Of a DNA stretch of 64,000 bases, positions 24,089 through 32,930 are shown piece by piece; the stretch's first letter is position 1; each line of letters starts with the position of its first letter. Under the pieces are notes generated by a model that was given only the letters and a program-made list of their open reading frames with translations, did no database searches and was not told the origin of the DNA. This stretch comes from Candidatus Nitrosopumilus sp. (GTDB lineage: Archaea; Thermoproteota; Nitrososphaeria; Nitrososphaerales; Nitrosopumilaceae): assembly GCA_029263475.1 (NCBI GenBank), contig JAJCXK010000088.1, forward strand, positions 1-64,000, written 5' to 3'. The position numbers were made by a program, and so were the translations under genes.

Positions 24089-24547
24089 CTAAGCCTCACT
24101 TGATAATTTAAGATAGTTTGCGTCAACTGTTACTGGTAATTGATATGCTGCATCAAGTAAAACCACTGTAGCTTCTTCTTTTTCAGCATCAATTCTGGTA
24201 ATTGTTGCTTTCATTCCCTTGAATGGACCACCTGTAATCTCTACTACATTATCTACAGCTAATGTTGATACCGTTGATTTCTTGATTAGGTATCCTTCGA
24301 TATCTTTGAATTCTAATTCTCCTCTTAATTGACCTCGAATGTGTCTTACACCTTCAACTGCCATGTATGCATCACTTGGGTTAATTGCCTCAATTACGAC
24401 ATATCCTTTAAGATCACTTACCCAAAACACTGATTGAATGTTAATTTGATTAGCATTGGCTTTAGCTTCTAATAATCTCATTACCACTTTTTCTTGCCCT
24501 CCAGTGGTTCTAATTGCAAATAGGTGTGATTTAATTTCCTCAGTCAT
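24089..24547 (-). CDS. nusG: Transcription elongation factor Spt5/NusG
   Basis: A 152-residue archaeal Spt5. The NGN domain (about 1-85: FAIRTTGGQEKVVMRLLEAK and GYVVIEA) binds the RNA polymerase clamp. The KOW domain (VDNVVEITGGPFKGMKATI) contacts RNA or ribosome. ATG 24547 (MTEEIKSH) is immediately after the SecE stop, so a TTG four codons earlier is less likely. The partner Spt4 is not in the window. Confidence 0.93.
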   Translation of the reverse strand: MTEEIKSHLFAIRTTGGQEKVVMRLLEAKANANQINIQSVFWVSDLKGYVVIEAINPSDAYMAVEGVRHIRGQLRGELEFKDIEGYLIKKSTVSTLAVDNVVEITGGPFKGMKATITRIDAEKEEATVVLLDAAYQLPVTVDANYLKLSSEA

Positions 24548-24548
24548 T

Positions 24549-24722
24549 TTATCTACCAAACGTAATTACCGAAAAGACAAACTGAATAGTAAATCCAATG
24601 AGGCCTACTCCACCTATTCCTAATAATACTAATCTCAAATGTTGCTGATACTCATCTTTGTCTGGTTTTTTAGCCATTTTCATGGTATTGACCATATTCT
24701 TCAGAGTTTGCCTAGGGTTCAT
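24549..24722 (-). CDS. secE: Preprotein translocase subunit SecE (Sec61 gamma)
   Basis: A 57-residue single-span protein too short for many gene callers. It starts MNPRQTLKNMVNTMKMAKKP, an amphipathic helix with the family's KPDKDEY-like motif, followed by the membrane helix LVLLGIGGVGLIGFTIQFVF. It clamps SecY from the side. The gene order SecE-NusG-L11 is conserved in archaea and supports the call. SecY is encoded at 35970. Confidence 0.85.
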   Translation of the reverse strand: MNPRQTLKNMVNTMKMAKKPDKDEYQQHLRLVLLGIGGVGLIGFTIQFVFSVITFGR

Positions 24723-24761
24723 TGCCTGAAATTAATAAGGTGTCCTTATATTCCTTATCTC

Positions 24762-25538
24762 ATGGAATTGCTAGTTGCGTATCAAGATGATCCTGCAGGT
24801 CACAATATGGCCAAATTTCTTTGCAAAGAAATGACTCAAGACGGTGATGTTTTTCATGGAAAATATTATGACTTGTTAATCATTCCAACTCCAGCAATTT
24901 CTGCTGATTGGTTAGAAGAAAAATATGATTATGATGGGTTTGTATTTTTATCAAAACATGCTGCAGAATCTGGAGTATTAGCTTTGACTTGTCATAGTAC
25001 TGGAAATTTCTCTGATGCAAAATTTGGTGGAAATAACAGACAAGTTGCAGTCCCTCATCCTGATCTACAAAAAGCATATCTTCAAACCCTAAAGAAAAAT
25101 GAATTTCAATTTTCAGAATTTCAAATAACTATAGAGGCAACTCACCATGGACCTACTGCCTTGAGCAAACCATCAATATTTATCGAAATAGGCACAACTG
25201 AGAAACAATGGACTGATGATTCTCTATGTAATTCTGTTGCATCTTTTGTACACCAAGTAATGTCTAATCCAATTAAAGAAAATCCTGTTGCAATCTGTTT
25301 TGGTGGAACTCACTATCCTACAAAATTTACTGATGAGTTATTAGAAGGAAAACATGCACTTGGAACTGTCATTCCAAAATATGCATTGGATTTTCTTGAT
25401 GAACAATTATTCTCTCATATTATTTCTCAAAATAGTATGGCTAAAACTGCTCTTTTGGATTGGAATGGATTGGGCTCTAACAAATCTAAAGTTCTTGATC
25501 TTCTCAAATCAACAACACTTGAGGTAATCAAGCTTTGA
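24762..25538 (+). CDS. dtdA: D-aminoacyl-tRNA deacylase DtdA (DTD2/GEK1)
   Basis: A 258-residue archaeal-plant type deacylase that removes D-amino acids from mischarged tRNA. The start MELLVAYQDDPAGHNMAKFL and the motifs TCHSTGNF, EATHHGPT and FGGTHYPTKFTD are characteristic. ATG 24762 is chosen because the 41 upstream codons of the open frame look like non-coding shadow. The gene diverges from SecE across 39 nt and overlaps the following alkyltransferase gene by four bases. Confidence 0.9.
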   Translation: MELLVAYQDDPAGHNMAKFLCKEMTQDGDVFHGKYYDLLIIPTPAISADWLEEKYDYDGFVFLSKHAAESGVLALTCHSTGNFSDAKFGGNNRQVAVPHPDLQKAYLQTLKKNEFQFSEFQITIEATHHGPTALSKPSIFIEIGTTEKQWTDDSLCNSVASFVHQVMSNPIKENPVAICFGGTHYPTKFTDELLEGKHALGTVIPKYALDFLDEQLFSHIISQNSMAKTALLDWNGLGSNKSKVLDLLKSTTLEVIKL

Positions 25539-25834
25539 ATCTTGAAGAAAAGATTTACAAAAAATTACTCGAAGTCCCAAAAGGTAAAATCACCACTTAT
25601 GGTGAATTGGCAAAATCTGTTGGACTAAAAAACGGACAGAGGCTAGTTGGAAGAACAATGAACAAAAATCCATATCCTGTGATAATTCCTTGTCATAGAG
25701 TTGTGATGTCTACTGGAAAAATTGGTGGTTATGCATTTGGTGAGCATATCAAAACAAAATTACTAAATGATGAAGGTATTGAAATTCAAAACGGAAAAAT
25801 TATAGATTTAAAAAATAAAGTCTATCGATTCTAA
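25535..25834 (+). CDS. ogt: Methylated-DNA-cysteine methyltransferase
   Basis: A 99-residue alkyltransferase containing the C-terminal domain only. The active site IPCHRVV carries the acceptor Cys near residue 52; the helix-turn-helix with the Arg finger is in ERLVGRTMNKNP (here GQRLVGRTMNKN). It repairs O6-alkylguanine by irreversible transfer. The cysteine in PCHR shows it is not the ATL form, which has Trp. The TTG start overlaps the DtdA stop. Confidence 0.9.
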   Translation: MNLEEKIYKKLLEVPKGKITTYGELAKSVGLKNGQRLVGRTMNKNPYPVIIPCHRVVMSTGKIGGYAFGEHIKTKLLNDEGIEIQNGKIIDLKNKVYRF

Positions 25835-26292
25835 TCTTTTCGCTTCTCTTTGATTTCTTCCATCAAAGTTCTAAGATGTGCTTTGTTTCTGACTGTGTTT
25901 CCACCAACTTTTTTGTATAGTGTCCAAAATTCAGGATTGGTCAAATCTTTTCTGTCTTTTGCAATTTTTAAGAGTCGTCTCAATGCACGAACCTTTGCAA
26001 CATAGACTTCCTTTTTACCAACACGTGCACCTTTTCTACCCTGTTTAGAGCCTTGAGTAGTACCCCTCTTGTTTCTCTGGACTTTCTTTGTTTGTGCTCT
26101 ACCTCTAGAAGTTCCTGTAAAAGATTTAATCTTAATTGTATTTGCTGTAATTAGACTGCGAATGTTTTCTCTTGTAATTGCATCTGCAATATCTGTCAAG
26201 TGATCAGTATCGAATCTAATTCTGTGTACTCCGACACCTGTGACTCTAGATGCGAGTCTTTTTTTAGCTTTAAGATTTACTACCACTTGCAC
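25831..26292 (-). CDS. rpl19e: Ribosomal protein L19e
   Basis: A 153-residue L19e of the large subunit. It shows VNLKAKKRLASRVTGVGVHR at the start, the central basic loop KRGTTQGSKQGRKGARVGKK, and a C-terminal helix. The start is a GTG: 26292 or 26286 (MVVNLKAKK). It overlaps the L32e gene by about 20 bases, so translation is coupled. The convergent alkyltransferase gene overlaps its stop by four bases. Confidence 0.94.
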   Translation of the reverse strand: MQVVVNLKAKKRLASRVTGVGVHRIRFDTDHLTDIADAITRENIRSLITANTIKIKSFTGTSRGRAQTKKVQRNKRGTTQGSKQGRKGARVGKKEVYVAKVRALRRLLKIAKDRKDLTNPEFWTLYKKVGGNTVRNKAHLRTLMEEIKEKRKD

Positions 26293-26674
26293 TCACTCTC
26301 GCATTGAAAATTTTGTATTTGCCTTCAATTGCTTTGGCAACCACTTCTTTTCTTTTTTTAGTTCCAACACCGTGGCCAAATCTAACGCCATCTTTTTTCG
26401 GATCTAATTTTTCCAAGTCTGATAAATTGTAAACTAGATTATCTGTAAATCCTGAAGGATGTAATCCTCTTGCATCTTTTGGTCCGCCATATCCTACTTT
26501 GACAAGACCTGGACGACCTCTGCTTTTTTGTTTTCTTTGGTGATGATCAATACCTTTTGGTTTTCTCCAATTAGTTTGAAGTCTAACATAACGCCAACTT
26601 TCTGGTCTCTTGAATTCAGGATTGTGTTCTTTAACTTCTTCCCTCTTTGCAAGCTTTTCCTTGTTGATCGTCAT
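26270..26674 (-). CDS. rpl32e: Ribosomal protein L32e
   Basis: A 134-residue L32e. The core has EFKRPESWRYVRLQTNWRKP, RKQKSRGRPGLVKVGYGGPK and RGLHPSGF, all typical. ATG 26674 (MTINKEKLAKREE) begins the family domain; the 36 upstream residues of the open frame are not used. L32e-L19e normally sit between L6 and L18 in the archaeal spc cluster; here they are an isolated pair. Confidence 0.93.
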   Translation of the reverse strand: MTINKEKLAKREEVKEHNPEFKRPESWRYVRLQTNWRKPKGIDHHQRKQKSRGRPGLVKVGYGGPKDARGLHPSGFTDNLVYNLSDLEKLDPKKDGVRFGHGVGTKKRKEVVAKAIEGKYKIFNARVSASGSKS

Positions 26675-26821
26675 AGAATTGAGTCTTGAATTTTGAAATA
26701 AATACGTTCCTAGACAAAAAAATTTTTCAGATGCGAAGAGATAATAAGGAAATTTGGGGCGGATCGAAATATTCATGAACAAGCCTGAGACTGGTGAAAT
26801 GATTTTTGGTGATGGAACCTT

Positions 26822-28426
26822 ATGACTAAAGTAGTAGGAAATGCTGCAACTGACAAGTTTTCATCACAATTAACAGAGTTTGGAATCAATCCATCCAAAA
26901 TCCACAGAAATCTCACTGTAGATGAAATGGTGAAACTAGCAGTTGAGAGGGGGGAAGGAGTAGTAAACTCTACAGGCTCATTATCAGTCAATACTGGAAA
27001 ATATACAGGTCGTTCTCCTGATGATCGATTTATTGTATATGATGATAAAACTCACGAAACAATTGACTGGGGAAAAATCAATCATCAATTCCCAAGTGGT
27101 AAATTTGAGAAACTATTTGAGAAAATGAAAGACTTTGTTGATAACAAAGAACTTTTTGTTTTTGATGGTTTTGTAGGTGCTGACCCTGAAACTCGTTTAC
27201 CAATTAGAGTGATCAATGATCATGTCTGGCAAAGTCTCTTTGGAAATAATTTGTTTATCCGACCATCAAGTGAGGAATTACAAAACCATGAACCAGAATT
27301 TACCATTTTATGTATTAATGATTTTAAATCTGTTCCAGAAATTGATGGAACAAGAACTGATGTCTTTATCTTAATTGATTTGACAAGAAAAATTGTTTTG
27401 ATTGGAGGTACAGAGTATGCTGGAGAGATGAAAAAATCTTTGTTTGGTGTAATGAATTTCCTTTTACCTGAACGCGGTATATTTCCAATGCACTGTTCTG
27501 CAAACATTGGAGAAAAAGGAGATACTGCATTGTTCTTTGGATTATCTGGAACTGGAAAGACTACACTTTCAGCTGATCCTAATCGAAAACTAATTGGTGA
27601 TGATGAACATGGTTGGTCTGATAATGGGACTTTTAATTTTGAAGGTGGTTGTTATGCAAAATGTATTAACCTTAGCCAAGAAGCAGAACCTGAAATTTGG
27701 AATGCAATCAAGCCAGGCGCTGTCTTGGAAAATGTAGTACTCAATGACAGCATTCCAGATTATGATGATAATGCTTTAACTGAAAATACTAGAGTTGCAT
27801 ACCCTTTGGATTTCATTCCAGGTGCAGTTATTCCAAGTGTTGGAGGAAATCCTAGAGTCATCGTATTTTTGACTGCAGATGCATTGGGTGTGTTGCCACC
27901 AGTTTCTAGACTAACAAAAGAAGCTGCAATGTATCACTTTATGTCTGGATATACTAGCAAGTTAGCAGGAACTGAGAGAGGAATTAAAGAGCCAAAGTCT
28001 GTATTCTCTCAATGCTTTGGAGCACCATTTATGCCTAGACCTGCATCAGTTTATGCAAAATTACTTGGCGAGAAAATTAACCAACATAATACTGTAGTCT
28101 ATCTTGTAAACACCGGCTGGTCTGGTGGTGCATATGGTGTTGGAAAGAGAATCAAAATCAAATACAGCCGTGCAATGGTGACTGCTGCCCTTACAGGAGC
28201 ACTTGATATTGTAAAATACAGACATGATGATTTGTTTAATTTAGATATTCCAACTGAAGTCGAAGGAGTTCCATCTGAAATTTTAGATCCAAAAAATACT
28301 TGGATTGACAAGGACTCTTATGATTTATCTGCAAAAAAACTAGCTCAGATGTTTGTTGAAAACTTTACGAAATTTGAAAATGTTTCATCTGAAATAGTAG
28401 ATGCAGGTCCTAAAATTTTACAATAA
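26822..28426 (+). CDS. pckA: Phosphoenolpyruvate carboxykinase (ATP)
   Basis: A 534-residue ATP-type PEPCK converting oxaloacetate and ATP to PEP, CO2 and ADP, the entry step of gluconeogenesis. The substrate segment NTGKYTGRSPDDRF (57-70), the PEPCK lysine/manganese region PMHCSANIGEKGD, the kinase-1a P-loop FFGLSGTGKTTLS (238-250) and the metal motif LIGDDEHGWSDNG are all present. It diverges from L32e across 147 nt. Autotrophs with a 3-hydroxypropionate/4-hydroxybutyrate cycle need this for sugar synthesis; that context is inferred. Confidence 0.96.
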   Translation: MTKVVGNAATDKFSSQLTEFGINPSKIHRNLTVDEMVKLAVERGEGVVNSTGSLSVNTGKYTGRSPDDRFIVYDDKTHETIDWGKINHQFPSGKFEKLFEKMKDFVDNKELFVFDGFVGADPETRLPIRVINDHVWQSLFGNNLFIRPSSEELQNHEPEFTILCINDFKSVPEIDGTRTDVFILIDLTRKIVLIGGTEYAGEMKKSLFGVMNFLLPERGIFPMHCSANIGEKGDTALFFGLSGTGKTTLSADPNRKLIGDDEHGWSDNGTFNFEGGCYAKCINLSQEAEPEIWNAIKPGAVLENVVLNDSIPDYDDNALTENTRVAYPLDFIPGAVIPSVGGNPRVIVFLTADALGVLPPVSRLTKEAAMYHFMSGYTSKLAGTERGIKEPKSVFSQCFGAPFMPRPASVYAKLLGEKINQHNTVVYLVNTGWSGGAYGVGKRIKIKYSRAMVTAALTGALDIVKYRHDDLFNLDIPTEVEGVPSEILDPKNTWIDKDSYDLSAKKLAQMFVENFTKFENVSSEIVDAGPKILQ

Positions 28427-28427
28427 A

Positions 28428-30452
28428 TTATCTTTTTTTAATCAATCCAATAATTCCAACTAGCGTTACAATTACTGCAATTACTCCAATTTGTTTTTCT
28501 GGAATATCTATGAGTTTGAGTCTATCTGAATTTTCTGAAAGTGAACTAATTTGAATTGTATTGTATGCATCTGATGTAGTTCCATTTACTCTAATTTTTG
28601 CGTCAATCCAGTACTCTGCATTTTCATATATCTCAATTGATGCTTCTTTGTTTGGTGTTGTAGTTGTTGTATCAGTTTCTCCATTTTCACTGTTGATTAG
28701 AGAAATTTTTGCAAAACTCCATTCTTCTGGATGAAAAATCTCAAAATACAATTTTTGATTTTGCTGATTTACTGAAATTGAACCTGGTGTGTAATGAATT
28801 AGAAATGGAATCGTATATCGTGTGTCCTCATGATTTACAATAATCTTCCCTTCATGATCTCCGAAATTGGTTTCTGTAATTTTCATCTTAATTTGTAAGG
28901 TATTACCTTCAAGAAAATGTGAGAATTGGATAAACTCTGGACCTTCAAATTTTACATCAAGACTATCTAGCGTCCCATCAATTAATTCCAAATCAATTTG
29001 TTTTTCTGCTACAAGATCATCTGATGAAACATTTACAACAAAATTTGGTGGAATGATGATTAATTTTGCATTAAATGCATTCCCAATATCTAATCTCCCT
29101 GCACCTGCCTCTAGAATTGAGAATTCTTGGTTATAGGCATCAGAAACAGGCTCAACTGTAGTTAGTAATAGTGATTTTATCTGATGATGATGCAATTCAG
29201 GATTTTTTTGAAGTAGTAATGCTGCAGCTCCACTAACATGAGGTGCAGCATAACTTGTTCCACTAGTAAAATTATACCCTGCATTGTTTTGTGTGGTGTT
29301 AATGTATGCCCCTGGTGCCACAATCTCTGGTTTTATGTAAAATGGTGAAACAGGCCCTCTAGAACTAAAATGTGTCACAAAATCTGGATTGTAAAACAGA
29401 TGCATGGTTGCATTGTGATCGTTTTTTATTGATTCTTTTATCTCAAGTCCTTCTTCCCTGTCAATTGATACTACTGGAATCTGTGGATTATAATCTGATT
29501 GCACAAATTCATGAACTAACTCTCCCAAAAAAATTCCTGGAACATTATTGTATACGATCAAAGCTTTGGCCCCTGCATTTGCAACATTTTCTTCTTTTAT
29601 TGAGAAATACAACAATTCCCCTTCTACATCACTTCCTCTCTCAACAATTGCTATTTTCCCATTAAGATCTATTTTTTCCAAGTCTTCTATTTTTCCATAG
29701 TTCCCAAAAATTATTTTTCCAATAATTGGTTCTTCTATTTTTGTAGAGCCCACCATTGGAATTACTGTGTATGGTTTTTCATCTACTTCTAGTGTTGCAA
29801 CTAAACTTGAAGTAAGATTGTTATATGTTGCCCCAACTGTTACTGATCCATGATTTCGTCCAGGACTTCCAATTGTATTGAATTGTGGACCATCATTTCC
29901 AGCTGCAGTTACAACAAAAATCTCTTTTTCTAATGCATAGTTAACTACACGGTCTATCTTGGAGTTTGTTTTGTTTATTCCCAAACTAATATTGATAATG
30001 TTTGCTCCATCTTCAATTGCTCTGTTTATTGCTTTGATGATTAAATCTGAAGATACTCCTTCCCCATCTTCTGAAACTTTGTAGGCAAGAATTTTTGCTC
30101 CAGGTGCAACTCCAACTGTTTTTCCATCTGCTGCAATTACTCCTGCTACCTGAGTACCATGACCGTTTGTATCCATTGGCGGTTCACCCTCATCTATGAA
30201 ATTGTATCCTCCAACCACTTTTCCATCTGGTCCCCACCCAAACAAATCTGGATGGTTAAAGTCTACTCCTGTATCAATCACTGCAATCAAAATCCCCGTA
30301 CCATCAATCCCCTCAACTCTTGGAATCTCTGTTCCGACGTATGGTACACTTCTCTCTAAATATGTCTCAAATTCATTTTCAATTTGTAACTGTGACAAAA
30401 TCAAGACTCCTGAAAAAATTAGAATGAAAGAAAAAATTAGTAATGATTTCAC
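28428..30452 (-). CDS. Membrane-anchored subtilisin-like protease (S8)
   Basis: A 674-residue exported serine protease. An N-terminal hydrophobic signal segment (about 3-22) precedes the peptidase domain. The catalytic triad is Asp60 (AVIDTGVD), His98 (NGHGTQVAG) and Ser400 (TSGTSYAAPHVSG), with the oxyanion Asn near 185 (AAGNDGP). A PA-type insertion (about 240-340, LNGKIAIVERGSD...AGAKALIVYNN) sits between His and Ser. A beta-rich C-terminal region ends in a membrane helix and KKR, so the enzyme should face outward. No propeptide domain is obvious. Confidence 0.93.
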   Translation of the reverse strand: MKSLLIFSFILIFSGVLILSQLQIENEFETYLERSVPYVGTEIPRVEGIDGTGILIAVIDTGVDFNHPDLFGWGPDGKVVGGYNFIDEGEPPMDTNGHGTQVAGVIAADGKTVGVAPGAKILAYKVSEDGEGVSSDLIIKAINRAIEDGANIINISLGINKTNSKIDRVVNYALEKEIFVVTAAGNDGPQFNTIGSPGRNHGSVTVGATYNNLTSSLVATLEVDEKPYTVIPMVGSTKIEEPIIGKIIFGNYGKIEDLEKIDLNGKIAIVERGSDVEGELLYFSIKEENVANAGAKALIVYNNVPGIFLGELVHEFVQSDYNPQIPVVSIDREEGLEIKESIKNDHNATMHLFYNPDFVTHFSSRGPVSPFYIKPEIVAPGAYINTTQNNAGYNFTSGTSYAAPHVSGAAALLLQKNPELHHHQIKSLLLTTVEPVSDAYNQEFSILEAGAGRLDIGNAFNAKLIIIPPNFVVNVSSDDLVAEKQIDLELIDGTLDSLDVKFEGPEFIQFSHFLEGNTLQIKMKITETNFGDHEGKIIVNHEDTRYTIPFLIHYTPGSISVNQQNQKLYFEIFHPEEWSFAKISLINSENGETDTTTTTPNKEASIEIYENAEYWIDAKIRVNGTTSDAYNTIQISSLSENSDRLKLIDIPEKQIGVIAVIVTLVGIIGLIKKR

Positions 30453-30530
30453 AAATTTCCCATCAAACTTAACAAGTAAAAATGAATTGTTTACTAAACC
30501 AATAAATGGAATAAATTAACGAAACTAACT

Positions 30531-31151
30531 ATGGGAAAATACACACTTCCTGAAATGCCATATGCTTATGATGCATTGGAACCTCACATTGACGCAAGAA
30601 CAATGGAGATTCATCACACAAAACATCATCAAACATACACTGACAAATTAAATGCAGCTCTTGAAACATGTCCAGCTGAAATTCAAGACAAAGATATTGT
30701 TGATATCTTATCTGATATCACTTCAATACCAGAGGACAAAAGAGGTGCAATTAATTTCAATGGTGGTGGTTATGACAACCATAGGTTATTCTGGAATAAC
30801 ATGAAACAAAATGGGGGTGGAGAACCTGGTGGATCAATTGCTGATGCAATCAATGATTCATTTGGAAGCTTCTCTGACTTCAAAGAGAAATTCTCATCTA
30901 CTACAGCAGTTATCCAAGGCAGTGGTTGGGGATGGTTAGTATACAATCCTTCTTCTGGAAAGGTTGAATACAAATCAATGCCAAACCAAACTAGTCCTAG
31001 AACTGAAGGACTAGTACCTTTGTTGGGCTGTGATGTATGGGAACATGCATACTATCTCAACTACCAGAACAAAAGACCTGTCTACATAGAGGCATGGTGG
31101 AATGTAGTTAATTGGGATGAAGTAGAAACTAGATTCTCTAAAGGAAAATAA
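30531..31151 (+). CDS. sod: Superoxide dismutase (Fe/Mn)
   Basis: A 206-residue Fe/Mn-type SOD. Metal ligands are visible: His in EIHHTKHHQTY, His in NGGGYDNHRLFW, Asp in LLGCDVWEHAYY and the following His. It disproportionates superoxide in the cytoplasm. The start MGKYTLPEMPYAYDALEPHI is typical. Whether iron or manganese is used is not decided by sequence alone. It diverges from the protease across 78 nt. Confidence 0.96.
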   Translation: MGKYTLPEMPYAYDALEPHIDARTMEIHHTKHHQTYTDKLNAALETCPAEIQDKDIVDILSDITSIPEDKRGAINFNGGGYDNHRLFWNNMKQNGGGEPGGSIADAINDSFGSFSDFKEKFSSTTAVIQGSGWGWLVYNPSSGKVEYKSMPNQTSPRTEGLVPLLGCDVWEHAYYLNYQNKRPVYIEAWWNVVNWDEVETRFSKGK

Positions 31152-31160
31152 ATTTCTAAT

Positions 31161-31175
31161 TTTTATTTTTTTTTA
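31161..31175 (+). terminator. T-rich transcription end after sod
   Basis: Ten bases after the sod stop begins a run of T (TTTTTATTTTTTTTT) followed by further T-rich sequence to 31200. T-runs of this length end transcription by archaeal RNA polymerase. Confidence 0.6.
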
Positions 31176-31256
31176 AATATTTCTTTTTCTTTTATTTTCA
31201 ATTCATTTCTAAATTTATGAATGAATTTATAACCATCTGGAAAATATTCATTGTAA

Positions 31257-31679
31257 ATGAGTGAAGTCCAAGCTGAGCAATTAATGCAGCAAATGCAAAT
31301 GCTTGAAACATATTTTTCTGATTTGTCTCAAAGGGAAGGAACTTTTCTAAATATTTTGAGAGAGGCGACTGCTTCTATCGAATCTATAAAATCACTTGGT
31401 CAGAAACCTGAGTCAGAAACTCTGGTTCCAATTGGAATGGGTACATACATCCCAACAAAAATCGCAGCTAATACAAAGATTGTAATTAATATTGGTGCTG
31501 GAATTGCAGTTGAAAAAGATTTCCCATCTGCAATTAATTATCTTGAAGCTAGAATTAAAGAGGTTGAGATTGCTTTACAAGACACTGCTGCAAAAAAGCA
31601 GGAAGCGGCAGGAAGATTAGAGCAAGGCAAAGCACAAATGAACCAGCTAATGCAATCTTCATCTCCTCCAAATTCGTGA
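31257..31679 (+). CDS. pfdA: Prefoldin alpha subunit
   Basis: A 140-residue prefoldin alpha: two long coiled-coil helices (about 1-55 and 95-135) flanking the beta-hairpin region TLVPIGMGTYIPTKI and VVINIGAGIAVEKDF. Two alpha and four beta subunits form the jellyfish-shaped holdase. The beta subunit is encoded at 61389. FtsY follows after six bases, an arrangement common in archaea. Confidence 0.93.
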   Translation: MSEVQAEQLMQQMQMLETYFSDLSQREGTFLNILREATASIESIKSLGQKPESETLVPIGMGTYIPTKIAANTKIVINIGAGIAVEKDFPSAINYLEARIKEVEIALQDTAAKKQEAAGRLEQGKAQMNQLMQSSSPPNS

Positions 31680-31685
31680 TAGTAC

Positions 31686-32930
31686 ATGTTTGATAAACTT
31701 CGTAAAGCATTTTCAAATGCGGCGAAAAGTTTTGGTGAAAAAGAACTTAATGAAAAAGATATTGAGGATATTCTTTTTGAATTGGAAATTGCTCTCTTGG
31801 AATCTGATGTTGCCACTGAAGTAATTGATTCCATCAAATCTGATTTAAAAGAAAAATTAATTGGTTCAAAAGTTGACCGACATGAAATTGAAAAATTTGT
31901 TAAAGATAGTTTGATTTCAAACATTTCTTTAATGTTTGATGCTGTGGGAACAATTGATCTCTTGGAAAAAATACGTGAAAAAAAGAAACAGGGACAACCT
32001 TTCCTAATTTTGTTTGTGGGAATTAACGGTACTGGAAAGACAACTTCTTTGGCCAAAATTGCATATATGTTACAGCAGGCAAAATTATCTGTAGTCATTG
32101 CAGCTGCTGACACTTTTAGAGCTGGTGCAATTGAACAATTACGTGAACATGCAAATCGTCTCAATTTGAAACTCGTTGCTCAGAATTATGAGTCAGATCC
32201 TGCGGCCGTTGCCCGAGATGCGGTTTTATATGCAAAATCCCACAAGACTGACTGTGTATTAATTGATACAGCAGGAAGAATGCAGACAAGTAAAAATTTA
32301 ATGGAACAAATTGGCAAAATTACCAAAGTCGTAAATCCTGACATGACAATTTTTGTAGGTGATTCTCTATCTGGAAATGATACTGTGAATCAGGCACGTG
32401 AATTCTATGAACATGTTAAATTCAATGGTTCAATTTTAACAAAAAGTGATGCAGATGCAAGGGGCGGAGCTGCTTTATCTATCGTAAACGTTACATCTAC
32501 ACCTATAATTTTTGTTGGGGTTGGACAAGAGTATCCTGACTTAATTCCTTTTGATAAGGATGTTTTCTTGAAAACCGTTTTTGGAACCTTGAATGATGTT
32601 GAACTTAGTATGACTGTTGAACCGAAGCCTGAACCGAAGCCTGAACCAAAAACGTCTTCTGATGATCCTTTTGCTGGAATCAGTGATGATGATATTGCAA
32701 TTTATTCAGATCTATTTGATATCCCTCCCCCTGAAAATGATGATGAAGCAATTAAACTTGGAAACAAAATTCGTAATTGGATTAAAAATGAAAGACCAAA
32801 ATCAGATGTCATTGATACCAAAAAAGATGATAATATTCAAGTCGAACCTAAATCCGATGATGTGCCAAAGCATGATAAAGAAGAAAAACCTAAAAAGAAA
32901 AGAGGATTATTTGGATTCTTAAGAAAATGA
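31686..32930 (+). CDS. ftsY: Signal recognition particle receptor FtsY, extended C-terminus
   Basis: A 414-residue SRP receptor that docks ribosome-SRP complexes on the membrane. Residues 1-90 are the N domain and 100-304 the G domain: GINGTGKTTSLAK (112-124), DTFRAGA, DTAGRMQ, LTKSDADARGG. After residue 304, where FtsY usually ends, a tail of about 110 residues follows: a PEPKPEPKPEPK run, an acidic predicted helical segment (DDDIAIYSDLFDIPP, DEAIKLGNKIRNWI), and a basic end KKKRGLFGFLRK that could be an amphipathic membrane contact. The gene overlaps argF by four bases. Confidence 0.95.
   Translation: MFDKLRKAFSNAAKSFGEKELNEKDIEDILFELEIALLESDVATEVIDSIKSDLKEKLIGSKVDRHEIEKFVKDSLISNISLMFDAVGTIDLLEKIREKKKQGQPFLILFVGINGTGKTTSLAKIAYMLQQAKLSVVIAAADTFRAGAIEQLREHANRLNLKLVAQNYESDPAAVARDAVLYAKSHKTDCVLIDTAGRMQTSKNLMEQIGKITKVVNPDMTIFVGDSLSGNDTVNQAREFYEHVKFNGSILTKSDADARGGAALSIVNVTSTPIIFVGVGQEYPDLIPFDKDVFLKTVFGTLNDVELSMTVEPKPEPKPEPKTSSDDPFAGISDDDIAIYSDLFDIPPPENDDEAIKLGNKIRNWIKNERPKSDVIDTKKDDNIQVEPKSDDVPKHDKEEKPKKKRGLFGFLRK

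Noticed and set aside
26773-26991. 72-aa minus-strand frame over the pckA start
   Set aside because: It is antisense to well-conserved PEPCK coding sequence and has no own signals.
31538-32164. 208-aa minus-strand frame across pfdA and ftsY
   Set aside because: It is antisense to two clear genes, and its Cys/Phe-rich composition is typical of antisense frames in AT-rich DNA.
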